Shown: positions 1-6,002 of the stretch, in pieces | Position numbering within the stretch: the first letter of the stretch is position 1 | Layout: each line of letters starts with the position of its first letter | Origin: Muribaculaceae bacterium | GTDB lineage: Bacteria; Bacteroidota; Bacteroidia; Bacteroidales; Muribaculaceae | DNA: 6,002 nucleotides | NCBI GenBank assembly: GCA_029051445.1 | Contig: JAIDKP010000010.1 | Location: 1 to 6,002, forward strand | Direction of reading: 5' to 3' | The notes under the pieces: model-generated | What the model saw: the letters and a program-made list of their open reading frames with translations, nothing else | The model's database searches: none | What the model was told of the DNA's origin: nothing | Translations under genes and position numbers: made by a program

Positions 1-189
1 CCGCTAAACAGGTTCTCTGAGGAGAGGCGCCTGCTTTCGGACATCAATCCCGGCACAACCACAAGCTACTGCGGCCGCCTCAAGCCGATGGTGAGCCTGC
101 AGGTATCGTGGTCATTCTCGACTGCTAACCGCAAGGAGCACAATCAAAAGAGCATCAACCGCGGCACCGAGGACAACGGCATGCTTTAA
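1..189 (+). CDS. C-terminal fragment of an outer-membrane beta-barrel protein (5' end outside window)
   Basis: Frame 1 is open from the window edge to TAA at 187-189 and gives 62 residues. Residues 29-39 (K-P-M-V-S-L-Q-V-S-W-S-F region) alternate hydrophobic and polar side chains and end in aromatics, as expected for the last strand of an outer-membrane barrel. A hydrophilic tail of about 23 residues follows, rich in N, K, R and E and ending E-D-N-G-M-L. From memory, Bacteroidales barrel proteins of the OMP_b-brl_3/TonB-dependent-receptor-like type often end this way, with a strand and then an N/D-rich tail; that is recalled family knowledge and not a search result. The protein would sit in the outer membrane, but substrate and full length cannot be told. 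A 326-bp gap with a palindrome separates it from the next gene, so it is probably a different transcription unit. The frame is secure; the family call is moderate. Confidence 0.6.
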   Translation, partial: PLNRFSEERRLLSDINPGTTTSYCGRLKPMVSLQVSWSFSTANRKEHNQKSINRGTEDNGML

Positions 190-207
190 GAGAGTTTTCC
201 CACCACC

Positions 208-259
208 TGAACAAACCGCACTCCAAAAGTTTCGCGTCTAACTTTTGGGGTGCAGTTCA
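208..259. repeat. 52-bp imperfect palindrome, IS3/IS150-like end repeats or terminator hairpin
   Basis: The core is a 14-bp stem: gcactccaaaagtt (218-231) pairs with aacttttggggtgc (240-253), with one G-T wobble and an 8-nt loop (232-239). The outer ends tgaac (208-212) and gttca (255-259) are also complementary, separated from the core by unequal spacers (5 nt left, 1 nt right). It starts 19 bp after the stop of the barrel gene, and a short T run (260-263) follows, so a transcribed copy could act as a terminator, although the T run does not touch the core stem. Read on the minus strand from 259, the right arm begins tgaactgcacccc and continues to gttagacg, resembling the terminal inverted repeat of IS150-group IS3 elements as I recall it. 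No transposase is nearby. Either a terminator, an IS-derived remnant, or both. Confidence 0.6.
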
Positions 260-385
260 TTTTGATACAACGTCTAAACATCAACAGAGACCAGATTCAA
301 ACACTCTCCAAGGATTTTTCACAAGCCAAATCGTAAATCGAAAACTTTTTAGGGGGAATTTACATGAACAATTATTAAAATCCCT

Positions 386-393
386 TAATTTTG
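386..393 (+). promoter_or_regulatory. Bacteroidetes -7 promoter box (TAATTTTG) for the receptor operon
   Basis: TAATTTTG at 386-393 is an exact match to the TAnnTTTG -7 element used by the Bacteroidetes primary sigma factor, in an AT-rich setting. No good -33 TTTG lies at the usual distance; the nearest candidate is TTTA at 359-362, with spacing longer than usual. Transcription would start near 399-402, leaving about 115 nt of leader before the ATG at 516. It is the only strong match to this element that I saw in the gap upstream of the receptor. Confidence 0.55.
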
Positions 394-417
394 CAGACGG
401 AAAAAAATCCGGTCTGC
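393..417 (+). promoter_or_regulatory. Hairpin / inverted repeat at the predicted transcription start
   Basis: gcagacgga (393-401) is complementary to tccggtctgc (408-417) apart from one bulged g at 411; the loop is a run of six A (402-407). The repeat begins at the last base of the -7 box and covers the predicted start site. It could be an operator for a DNA-binding regulator or, if transcription starts slightly upstream of what I predict, a 5' stem protecting the mRNA. No T run follows, so it does not look like a terminator. The structure is plain in the sequence; its role is inference. Confidence 0.4.
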
Positions 418-515
418 GCCAACAGGTAATTGCTGCGGGACACAACTGTAGCCATCTGTCGCACGGGTGCGGATTTCAGAGTAAATTATCAACAAAGTCA
501 TTATCATCAGTGTTT

Positions 516-3290
516 ATGAAGAGATTTCTTCTCTTGACAGCCGCGCTGATAGCCGTATGGGTTACCGCCTATGCGGATATCACATGCCACGGCACCGTTG
601 TTGACAACGAAGGCGAACCCATCGTAGGAGCAGTCGTGACACCGGAAGGACGCCCCAACAACGGTGTCCCGACCGATATCGACGGTAACTTCACCATCAA
701 GGTACCGGACGGTATCAAAAACATCCATATCGAGTATGTAGGCATGAAGCCTGTCACTCTCCCCGCAGCAGCCCAAGTGGGCATCATAAAAATGGAGATC
801 AACGCACACATGCTTCAGGATGTCGTGGTAACACAGTCGATCGCACGCACCCGCAAGACTCCAGTGGCAGTCTCGGCAATCGACGCGCAGACAATCGATG
901 TGAAGCTCGGCAACCAGGAGCTTCCCGAGATACTCAAGACAACCCCGGGTGTATGGGCCACGAAAGATGGCGGCGGCTTCGGCGATGCCAAGATCAACAT
1001 ACGCGGCTTCAAGGCATCTAACACTGCGACTATGGTCAACGGCGTTCCCGTTAACGACATGGAGTGGGGCGGCATCTACTGGTCAAACTGGAGCGGCCTC
1101 GGCGATATCATCTCGTCGATGCAGGTTCAGCGCGGTCTTGGCGCCACGATCATCTCGTCTCCCTCGTTCGGCGGCACGATAAACATGGTCACCCGCGGCC
1201 TTGACTCGAAGAAGGGCGGCACAGCATGGTATGGTCTCGGCAACGACAACGCCATGAACTACGGTATTTCGTTCTCGACCGGCATGATGAAGAACGGCTG
1301 GGCCATGACTTTCCTGGGCTCCCGCAAGAGCGGCGACGGCTATGTGCTCGGCACACAATATGAGCAATACAATTATTTCCTGAATATCTCGAAACGCCTT
1401 AACGAGAACAACCAGATCTCACTTACGGTCACCGGTGCTCCGCAGACCCACTATCAGCGCAGCTCGGCCAACGGCCTTTCGGTGCAGGGATGGCAGGACG
1501 CAGCGAACTACATGCCAAAGAACCAGCAGTACCGATACAACCCGACTTATGGTGTCGACCTCTACGGCAAGGAGCGGTCATCGAGCATCAACAAGTACAA
1601 CAAGCCTGTGATGATGCTCAACCACACCTGGCAGATCAACCACAAGTCATCGCTGAGCTCAGTTATATACGCCTCTATCGGCACGGGCGGCGGCACAAGC
1701 GGCCAGGGTGCCCAGATCGGTACAGGCTCTTCGACCTACTACACCTACTGGTACGGTGCTTCCAACGGCTCTCTGAACTGGAACTCGATCACCAACAACG
1801 GTGTGACATATGAGCTTCGCCACCCCAACGGTTATTTTGCCTACGACAACGTGCAGCGCATGAACGCCGCATCGACCACCGGCTCGCTGATGGTAATGTC
1901 GAACTCGGTGAACAACCACAAGTGGTTTGGCGGCGTGTCGAACTACAAGAACGACATCACTGAAAACACCTCGATCACAGCCGGTATCGATATCCGCTAC
2001 TACTACGGCACCCACACCAATGAGATCACCGATCTCTATGACGGCGAATATTTCATCGACTACTACCGTTCGGCCTCAAACAACTCGCGCACATTTGCCA
2101 CAGCTGCCGAACAGACAGCCTACCGCCAGCAGAAACTGGGCGTGGGCGATATAGTGTACCGCAACTGGAGCAGCCGCATCTGGCAGGAGGGTGTCTACGG
2201 CCAGGTCGAGCACAACATGCTTGACAATGATCTGACGTTTGTACTGTCGGGTGCCATGAATCTGAACACCTACAACCGTTTCGAGGATTTCTATGTGGAC
2301 AAAGCCGACCGCAAATCGGCCACACGCACATTCTTCGCCGGCTCGATCAAAGGCGGCGCCAACTACAATATCGACCGCAACAACAACGTGTTTGTTAACG
2401 GCGGTTATATCACGCGCGCTCCCTATCTGCAGTACGGTGTGTTTGTTTCTCCGGCCAACTCCAACGCCATCAACCCCAATCCGCGCAACGAAAAGGTGGG
2501 TGCTTTTGAGGCCGGCTACGAATACCATTCGCCCACATTCACCGCGCAGCTCAACGGCTACTACACGATGTGGATGGACCGCACGATGATCTCGACCGGC
2601 ACACTGCAATATGACAACGACCGCTACACGGCCACAATGAACGGCGTGGACTCGCGCTACATGGGTCTTGAGCTGAATTTCGTGTACAAGCCCACCAAAT
2701 GGTTTGAGCTGTCGGGTATGCTTGCCTGGGCCGACAACACCTGGCAGAACGCTCCTGTGGGCTATTACTACAACAGCGGCGGCCAGGCACTCTCGGATCT
2801 CGGCGACCAGAGCCATCCGGCAACCATAACGACTCCTATGGCCGAGGACCATCTCTGGGCTAAGATCGACCAAAAGGGACGCAAGGTTGGCGGCTCGGCA
2901 CAGACCACGGGAGCCATCGGCACCCAGTTCAAGCCATTCTCCGGTTTCCGCATCGGCGCCGACTGGACCATGAACGCCCGCAACTACTCTGACTTCTCTC
3001 TGTCCAACTCAAGCAACTCGTCGCAGCTGTCGCCCGGCAAAACACTCTCGATCTCCGACCCGTGGTGCATCCCGTTCGGCAACCAGCTTGACCTGAACGC
3101 CAGCTACAGCTTCCCGATCACCGGCGATGTTCGCTGCACATTCTCGGCCAATGTCTACAATGTGCTCGGCAACTACTACATAATGGACGCCTACACCGAC
3201 CACTCGACTCCCGGCACCTGGGAAAATGCCTACAGAATTTTCTACAGCCAGGGCCGCACATTCAATCTGCGAGTGAAATTCCATTTCTAA
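516..3290 (+). CDS. TonB-dependent outer-membrane receptor with carboxypeptidase-regulatory-like N-terminal domain
   Basis: This 924-residue protein should be an outer-membrane channel that takes up a large or scarce nutrient with energy from TonB-ExbBD; the substrate is unknown. ATG at 516 is preferred over the in-frame GTG at 510, because it starts directly with a signal peptide (M-K-R-F, hydrophobic core about 4-16, likely cleavage after A-Y-A at residue 20). Residues 22-95 form a CarboxypepD_reg-like domain, with the typical G-T-V-V-D and P-I-V-G-A-V segments and T-D-I-D-G-N-F near 53-59. D-V-V-V at 102-105 is a TonB-box-like segment. The plug spans about 113-228, with I-R-G-F (162-165), V-N-G-V-P-V-N-D-M-E (174-183), Y-W-S-N-W (188-192) and M-Q-V-Q-R-G-L-G (202-209). 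The rest is a barrel ending in F-H-F, with an aromatic last residue as expected for BAM recognition. T-G-A-P-Q-T-H at 306-312 is also, as I recall, typical of this Bacteroidetes subfamily. A Gly/Ser/Tyr-rich stretch (about 389-421) is probably an extracellular loop. The lipoprotein gene follows after 21 bp, so both are likely one operon. No frameshift is seen. Confidence 0.93.
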   Translation: MKRFLLLTAALIAVWVTAYADITCHGTVVDNEGEPIVGAVVTPEGRPNNGVPTDIDGNFTIKVPDGIKNIHIEYVGMKPVTLPAAAQVGIIKMEINAHMLQDVVVTQSIARTRKTPVAVSAIDAQTIDVKLGNQELPEILKTTPGVWATKDGGGFGDAKINIRGFKASNTATMVNGVPVNDMEWGGIYWSNWSGLGDIISSMQVQRGLGATIISSPSFGGTINMVTRGLDSKKGGTAWYGLGNDNAMNYGISFSTGMMKNGWAMTFLGSRKSGDGYVLGTQYEQYNYFLNISKRLNENNQISLTVTGAPQTHYQRSSANGLSVQGWQDAANYMPKNQQYRYNPTYGVDLYGKERSSSINKYNKPVMMLNHTWQINHKSSLSSVIYASIGTGGGTSGQGAQIGTGSSTYYTYWYGASNGSLNWNSITNNGVTYELRHPNGYFAYDNVQRMNAASTTGSLMVMSNSVNNHKWFGGVSNYKNDITENTSITAGIDIRYYYGTHTNEITDLYDGEYFIDYYRSASNNSRTFATAAEQTAYRQQKLGVGDIVYRNWSSRIWQEGVYGQVEHNMLDNDLTFVLSGAMNLNTYNRFEDFYVDKADRKSATRTFFAGSIKGGANYNIDRNNNVFVNGGYITRAPYLQYGVFVSPANSNAINPNPRNEKVGAFEAGYEYHSPTFTAQLNGYYTMWMDRTMISTGTLQYDNDRYTATMNGVDSRYMGLELNFVYKPTKWFELSGMLAWADNTWQNAPVGYYYNSGGQALSDLGDQSHPATITTPMAEDHLWAKIDQKGRKVGGSAQTTGAIGTQFKPFSGFRIGADWTMNARNYSDFSLSNSSNSSQLSPGKTLSISDPWCIPFGNQLDLNASYSFPITGDVRCTFSANVYNVLGNYYIMDAYTDHSTPGTWENAYRIFYSQGRTFNLRVKFHF

Positions 3291-3311
3291 ACAGCTACAG
3301 AAGACAAGACA

Positions 3312-5279
3312 ATGAATAAACTCATTATATGCACACTTGCAGCCACCGGGCTGACTCTGGGTCTCGGCAGCTGCGGCGTGAACTCCTGGAACGACGAGAT
3401 GCTCGACGGATTTGAGGGTGGTGTGAACTACAACAAGCCTACTCTCAACGCCACATATGCTCTCACCGAAAGCGACTACGCCACAATCGCCACCCTGATG
3501 GGTGCCATTGCCACCGACGATGCCGAAAAGGCCGAGGCCAAGGCGATCGGTGAAAATCTATATATCAACAACAACGGATCGTTCCCTGCCACGGTGGCCC
3601 TTCCGGCATTCATGCAGAGCGCATCGTTTCCCTACTATCTCGTCGAGAACGGCAGCAGCGTCGATCTGATCTACACCGAGGCCGGAGAGACCGACCCGAC
3701 TATCGCCACCATCGCTTCGGCTCCTGTCTACACAGTGGACAAGGAGGGCTATCAAAGCGCATGGCAGAGCAGCGACGACTATATCCAGGCCTTTACTCCC
3801 GCAGTGAGCGCCAATGACAACATCCCCGCCCTCCTCAAGGCCAAATACACTGATGCCGAGAGCGGGCAGATGGTGATGGTGACCTACAATGTGGCTCAGG
3901 AGGAGCCGGTGTTTGCCGATGCCGACTATGTGCCTGTGGTATTTGACGGCGGCGAGGTTCTTCTTTTCGCCGACAAGGGAGTTGCCGAAGGAATACTCGG
4001 CGGCTCGGAGACAAAGAACTACGGCTACATCAACAACAATAACGATGTGACCGTGGAGTCAGACGGCACTCTGAGCGGCGCCAAGGCCATGAATGTCTAC
4101 AAATTCAGCGATGTCGACGGAGAGTTCATGACACTGCAGGATGCCAAAGGACGTTATCTCTACATGAGCGGCACTTTCAACAGCTTCAATGTCTCAGATG
4201 CCGCCGATCTCACCGATGACGGCTATCTCTGGAGCGTTACCGACAACGGCGGCGACGGCACCTGGATCATCAAGAACAAGGGGATGGAGAAGTGGATACA
4301 GTACAGCATCAATTTCTCATCGTGGGGCGCCTACAACTACGCTTCGGGCGAGAACCCGGTGCTTTACTATTCGGACGGTATAAATGTGCTTACAGCCAAC
4401 AGCGACCCCGATGCATCGGGCCGCTACCCGATAGTGAATCCGACTACCAAGACCGTGAACGTGGTCTATACCTACAACGGATCGAAGTGGGTTGCTGCTG
4501 AAGATGTCTATACCCTCAATCCCGAGGATTATACCGCCATGGGCTTCTCCAACAACGCTCTTGAAGATGCCGATCTCTATCTCCCGACTTACCTGCGCAA
4601 CAAGCTCCCTTATGCTCAGGAGGGCGCTGTGGCCTACGTGAAGTACAACCGCAATACTGCTGCTCTCTATGTCTACAACGGCAGCGAATGGATCCACAAT
4701 GAGAACGGCAAGGAGACGGTGACAGGCCGATACAAGAAGGATGGAGGTGCCTGGAATTTCGAGAAGTATATCGGCAAGGCGATGTATGAGATCTTCACAG
4801 CCGATGAGATCGAGCTTGAGAAGTCGTATCTACTTGTAGCCGAAGGTATCTGCGCAACGCCTTTCACTTCGGCCAGAAATCCATACTACTCCTACTTCTA
4901 TCCCGAATCAGTCAGCGACAAGGACGGCATGATCGTGGCACCGACCGACATCAACGCCTTCAGGTTTACAGCCAAGTTCACCGATGCCAATGGAAACGAG
5001 AAAGAAGCCCCCGAGGGTTACTTCTTCATAATCGACTCCTACGGGCAGGTGATCTATGAGAACGATGACAATTACAACAATTTCTACAAAAACGACAACA
5101 TCGATCTCAGCCACGAAGGCTGCTACTGGAAGGCCGAGAAGAACAGCGACAACACCTGGACAATCACCAACTACTTCAACAAGTATATCCAGTACTCGAT
5201 AAAGTATGCTTCGTTCGGCTGCTACAGAGCCGAGCAGGCGAACGCCGCACTGCCCGCACTCTATCAGCTCCAGCAGTAA
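3312..5279 (+). CDS. Modular surface lipoprotein of unknown function, partner of the TonB-dependent receptor
   Basis: The protein has 655 residues. It starts with a lipoprotein signal (M-N-K, hydrophobic segment, lipobox L-G-S-C with Cys21); the mature end C-G-V-N-S-W-N-D-E is acidic, compatible with Bacteroidetes surface export. I do not recognise SusD features. The body is repetitive. Module A occurs three times: Y-A-L-T-x-x-D-Y at 49-56 with L-P-A-F at 97-100; Y-T-V-x-x-x-G-Y at 140-147 with I-P-A-L-L at 171-175; Y-T-L-x-x-x-D-Y at 400-407 with L-P-T-Y-L at 424-428. Each ends with an acidic/Gly turn and a V-x-Y strand. Module B occurs twice (about 214-353 and 502-655), ending with W-x-I-x-N, then I-Q-Y-S-I (329-333, 626-630), S-(W/F)-G-x-Y and a final L-Y. 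Short Y-N-G-S-x-W motifs lie at 388-393 and 455-460. Similar lipoproteins occur beside TonB receptors in Bacteroides as I recall, but I cannot name the domain. A binding or accessory role at the cell surface is inferred from the operon. The ATG lies 21 bp after the receptor stop, in an A-rich stretch without a Shine-Dalgarno site. Confidence 0.85.
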   Translation: MNKLIICTLAATGLTLGLGSCGVNSWNDEMLDGFEGGVNYNKPTLNATYALTESDYATIATLMGAIATDDAEKAEAKAIGENLYINNNGSFPATVALPAFMQSASFPYYLVENGSSVDLIYTEAGETDPTIATIASAPVYTVDKEGYQSAWQSSDDYIQAFTPAVSANDNIPALLKAKYTDAESGQMVMVTYNVAQEEPVFADADYVPVVFDGGEVLLFADKGVAEGILGGSETKNYGYINNNNDVTVESDGTLSGAKAMNVYKFSDVDGEFMTLQDAKGRYLYMSGTFNSFNVSDAADLTDDGYLWSVTDNGGDGTWIIKNKGMEKWIQYSINFSSWGAYNYASGENPVLYYSDGINVLTANSDPDASGRYPIVNPTTKTVNVVYTYNGSKWVAAEDVYTLNPEDYTAMGFSNNALEDADLYLPTYLRNKLPYAQEGAVAYVKYNRNTAALYVYNGSEWIHNENGKETVTGRYKKDGGAWNFEKYIGKAMYEIFTADEIELEKSYLLVAEGICATPFTSARNPYYSYFYPESVSDKDGMIVAPTDINAFRFTAKFTDANGNEKEAPEGYFFIIDSYGQVIYENDDNYNNFYKNDNIDLSHEGCYWKAEKNSDNTWTITNYFNKYIQYSIKYASFGCYRAEQANAALPALYQLQQ

Positions 5280-5299
5280 GAGATTGCAATGTTTTTATG

Positions 5300-5336
5300 C
5301 CGGGTCACTCCCATGCGGGGTGGCCCGGTTTTGTTG
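5300..5336 (+). terminator. Intrinsic terminator of the receptor-lipoprotein operon
   Basis: ccgggtcactcc (5300-5311) pairs with ggggtggcccgg (5317-5328) through 12 base pairs, two of them G-T wobbles, around the loop catgc. The run ttttgttgt follows directly (5329-5337). It begins 20 bp after the lipoprotein stop, the normal position for the end of the transcript. On the opposite strand no T run follows the stem, so it should work in one direction only. Confidence 0.88.
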
Positions 5337-5409
5337 TATGAGAGCTAGGAGTACGCGGAGTACCACGGAAGAACGGAGTGGAATGTGGGATTTTTAGATG
5401 TTTTGGCCA

Positions 5410-5434
5410 TTTTCGCATCCCATGATGGCGAAAA
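5410..5434. promoter_or_regulatory. Inverted repeat just upstream of the dehydrogenase promoter box
   Basis: ttttcgc (5410-5416) is repeated inverted as gcgaaaa (5428-5434), with an 11-nt spacer. It ends 6 bp before the -7-like box at 5441, covering the place where a -33 element would lie. This placement would suit an operator, but a 7-bp repeat can also arise by chance in an AT-rich spacer. Confidence 0.25.
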
Positions 5435-5440
5435 ATTGTG

Positions 5441-5448
5441 TATCTTCG
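5441..5448 (+). promoter_or_regulatory. Probable -7 promoter box (TATCTTCG) for the dehydrogenase gene
   Basis: TATCTTCG at 5441-5448 matches the Bacteroidetes TAnnTTTG element in all but one fixed position and lies 38 bp before the ATG at 5487. No clear -33 TTTG is seen at the usual distance. It gives a start near 5454 and a short leader of about 33 nt. The upstream terminator supports a separate promoter here. The spacer between terminator and box also holds ggagtac twice (5348-5354 and 5357-5363), with no evident role. Confidence 0.5.
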
Positions 5449-5486
5449 CAAAAACGAAAAACAGCAACCATTCAAGCAACCAAGCC

Positions 5487-6002
5487 ATGTCAAAAGTAAT
5501 GATCATAGGCGCCGGCGGCGTCGGCACAGTCGTAGCATATAAGTGCGCCCAGAACCGCGAAGTTTTCGACGAAATAGTAATCGCATCGCGCACAAAATCG
5601 AAATGTGACGCCATCGCAGCCAAGATCGGCGCAGATAATATCACCACTGACCGCGTGGATGCCGACAATGTCGACGAGCTTTGCGAACTCCTTCGCCGCC
5701 ATCGTCCGGACATCGTGATAAATGTGGCTCTCCCCTATCAGGATCTGACGATCATGGAAGCATGTCTGGCCTGCGGAGTGAATTATCTCGACACCGCCAA
5801 CTATGAGCCCAAGGATGAGGCTCACTTTGAATACAGCTGGCAGTGGGCCTACCGCGAGCGCTTTGAGAAGGCCGGTCTGACGGCTATACTCGGCTGCGGT
5901 TTTGACCCGGGCGTGTCGGCAGTGTTCACGGCCTACGCCGCCAAGCATTATTTCTCGGCAATGGAGACTCTCGATATCGTGGACTGCAATGCCGGTGACC
6001 AC
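5487..6002 (+). CDS. Saccharopine-dehydrogenase-family enzyme, probable carboxynorspermidine/carboxyspermidine dehydrogenase (3' end outside window)
   Basis: 172 codons are open from ATG 5487 to the window edge. Members of this family are about 400 residues long, so slightly under half is present. Residues 2-13 form the first strand and the dinucleotide-binding loop of a Rossmann fold (I-I-G-A-G-G-V-G, G8/G10/G13). A-S-R at 33-35 follows the second strand, where Arg may favour NADPH. L-P-Y-Q-D (82-86), L-D-T-A-N-Y-E (101-107) and G-C-G-F-D-P-G (136-142) are motifs I associate with LYS1-like proteins of Bacteroides annotated as carboxynorspermidine dehydrogenase. That enzyme reductively condenses aspartate semialdehyde with a diamine such as putrescine, in the cytoplasm, to make the carboxylated precursor of spermidine or norspermidine. 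A saccharopine dehydrogenase role is the alternative; a neighbouring carboxynorspermidine decarboxylase gene downstream would decide it. It has its own promoter-like box and follows a terminator, so it is not part of the receptor operon. The start is favoured because the Rossmann strand begins directly after it. Confidence 0.88.
   Translation, partial: MSKVMIIGAGGVGTVVAYKCAQNREVFDEIVIASRTKSKCDAIAAKIGADNITTDRVDADNVDELCELLRRHRPDIVINVALPYQDLTIMEACLACGVNYLDTANYEPKDEAHFEYSWQWAYRERFEKAGLTAILGCGFDPGVSAVFTAYAAKHYFSAMETLDIVDCNAGDH

Larger units (their letters stand above)
190..515. other. Non-coding gap between the barrel gene and the receptor operon
   Basis: No convincing gene is seen on either strand in these 326 bp. 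From left to right it holds an imperfect palindrome (208-259), an AT-rich stretch (about 260-385) with no recognised element, a Bacteroidetes-type -7 box (386-393), a short hairpin (393-417) and an untranslated leader up to the ATG at 516. In the leader a weak stem can be drawn at about 455-478 (arms tcgca and tgcgg around cggg), which I do not regard as a defined structure. No riboswitch class could be assigned. Confidence 0.7.

Noticed and set aside
420..480. Possible cobalamin riboswitch, suggested by ggtaatt, gctg and caactgta in the receptor leader
   Set aside because: The matches are scattered, the gggaa segment and the B12-box sequence expected downstream are missing, and the leader of about 115 nt is short for that class. 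A covariance-model scan (Rfam RF00174) with a significant hit would overturn this.
510..515. GTG at 510 as the start of the receptor
   Set aside because: ATG at 516 is in the same frame, two codons later, and begins a standard signal peptide with M-K-R; neither has a Shine-Dalgarno site.
2076..2873. A 265-codon open frame on the minus strand inside the receptor gene
   Set aside because: It lies entirely opposite a well-supported receptor coding region, its translation is low-complexity (rich in V, H, R, A and C) with no recognisable domain, and it has no promoter. GC-rich third positions of the true gene explain the lack of stops.
5340..5400. Short direct repeats (ggagtac twice, related ggagt at 5375-5379) as an attachment site or array
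   Set aside because: The copies are only 7 bp, irregularly spaced, and no integrase, tRNA or CRISPR-like spacing accompanies them.
5490..6002. A 170-codon open frame on the minus strand at the right edge
   Set aside because: It mirrors the dehydrogenase gene, whose + strand translation has clear Rossmann-fold and LYS1-like motifs.

Overview
The window reads as a chromosomal segment of a Bacteroidales bacterium, most likely a Muribaculaceae-type gut commensal. The evidence is a TonB-dependent receptor paired with a surface-type lipoprotein, a TAnnTTTG-type promoter box, start codons without Shine-Dalgarno sequences, and a LYS1-like dehydrogenase whose sequence resembles Bacteroides homologues as I remember them. 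The genus is an inference; no rRNA or marker gene is present. All genes lie on the + strand.

Layout: (1) 1-189 is the 3' end of an outer-membrane beta-barrel gene. (2) 190-515 is a 326-bp non-coding gap. It holds a 52-bp imperfect palindrome whose arms resemble IS3/IS150-type terminal repeats and which may act as a terminator, then a Bacteroidetes -7 promoter box, a hairpin at the predicted transcription start, and a leader of about 115 nt. (3) 516-3290 encodes a complete 924-residue TonB-dependent receptor with an N-terminal carboxypeptidase-regulatory-like domain. (4) After only 21 bp, 3312-5279 encodes a 655-residue lipoprotein built from repeated modules and not recognisable as SusD. (5) A strong intrinsic terminator at 5300-5336 closes this two-gene operon. 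(6) A short gap with a promoter-like box and an inverted repeat precedes (7) the first 172 codons, from 5487 to the window edge, of a saccharopine-dehydrogenase-family enzyme, probably carboxynorspermidine/carboxyspermidine dehydrogenase of polyamine synthesis.

The receptor and lipoprotein probably form one outer-membrane uptake unit: the receptor as the energised channel, the lipoprotein as a surface binding or accessory protein in the position SusD holds in SusCD pairs. The substrate cannot be read from the sequence, and no degradative enzyme or regulator lies in the window. The most noteworthy item is the lipoprotein: three copies of a short module (A) and two copies of a larger module (B), arranged A1-[A2-B1]-[A3-B2], which indicates an internal duplication. 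The dehydrogenase is a separate, housekeeping-type transcription unit. I found no RNA genes, CRISPR array, intact mobile element or defence system.
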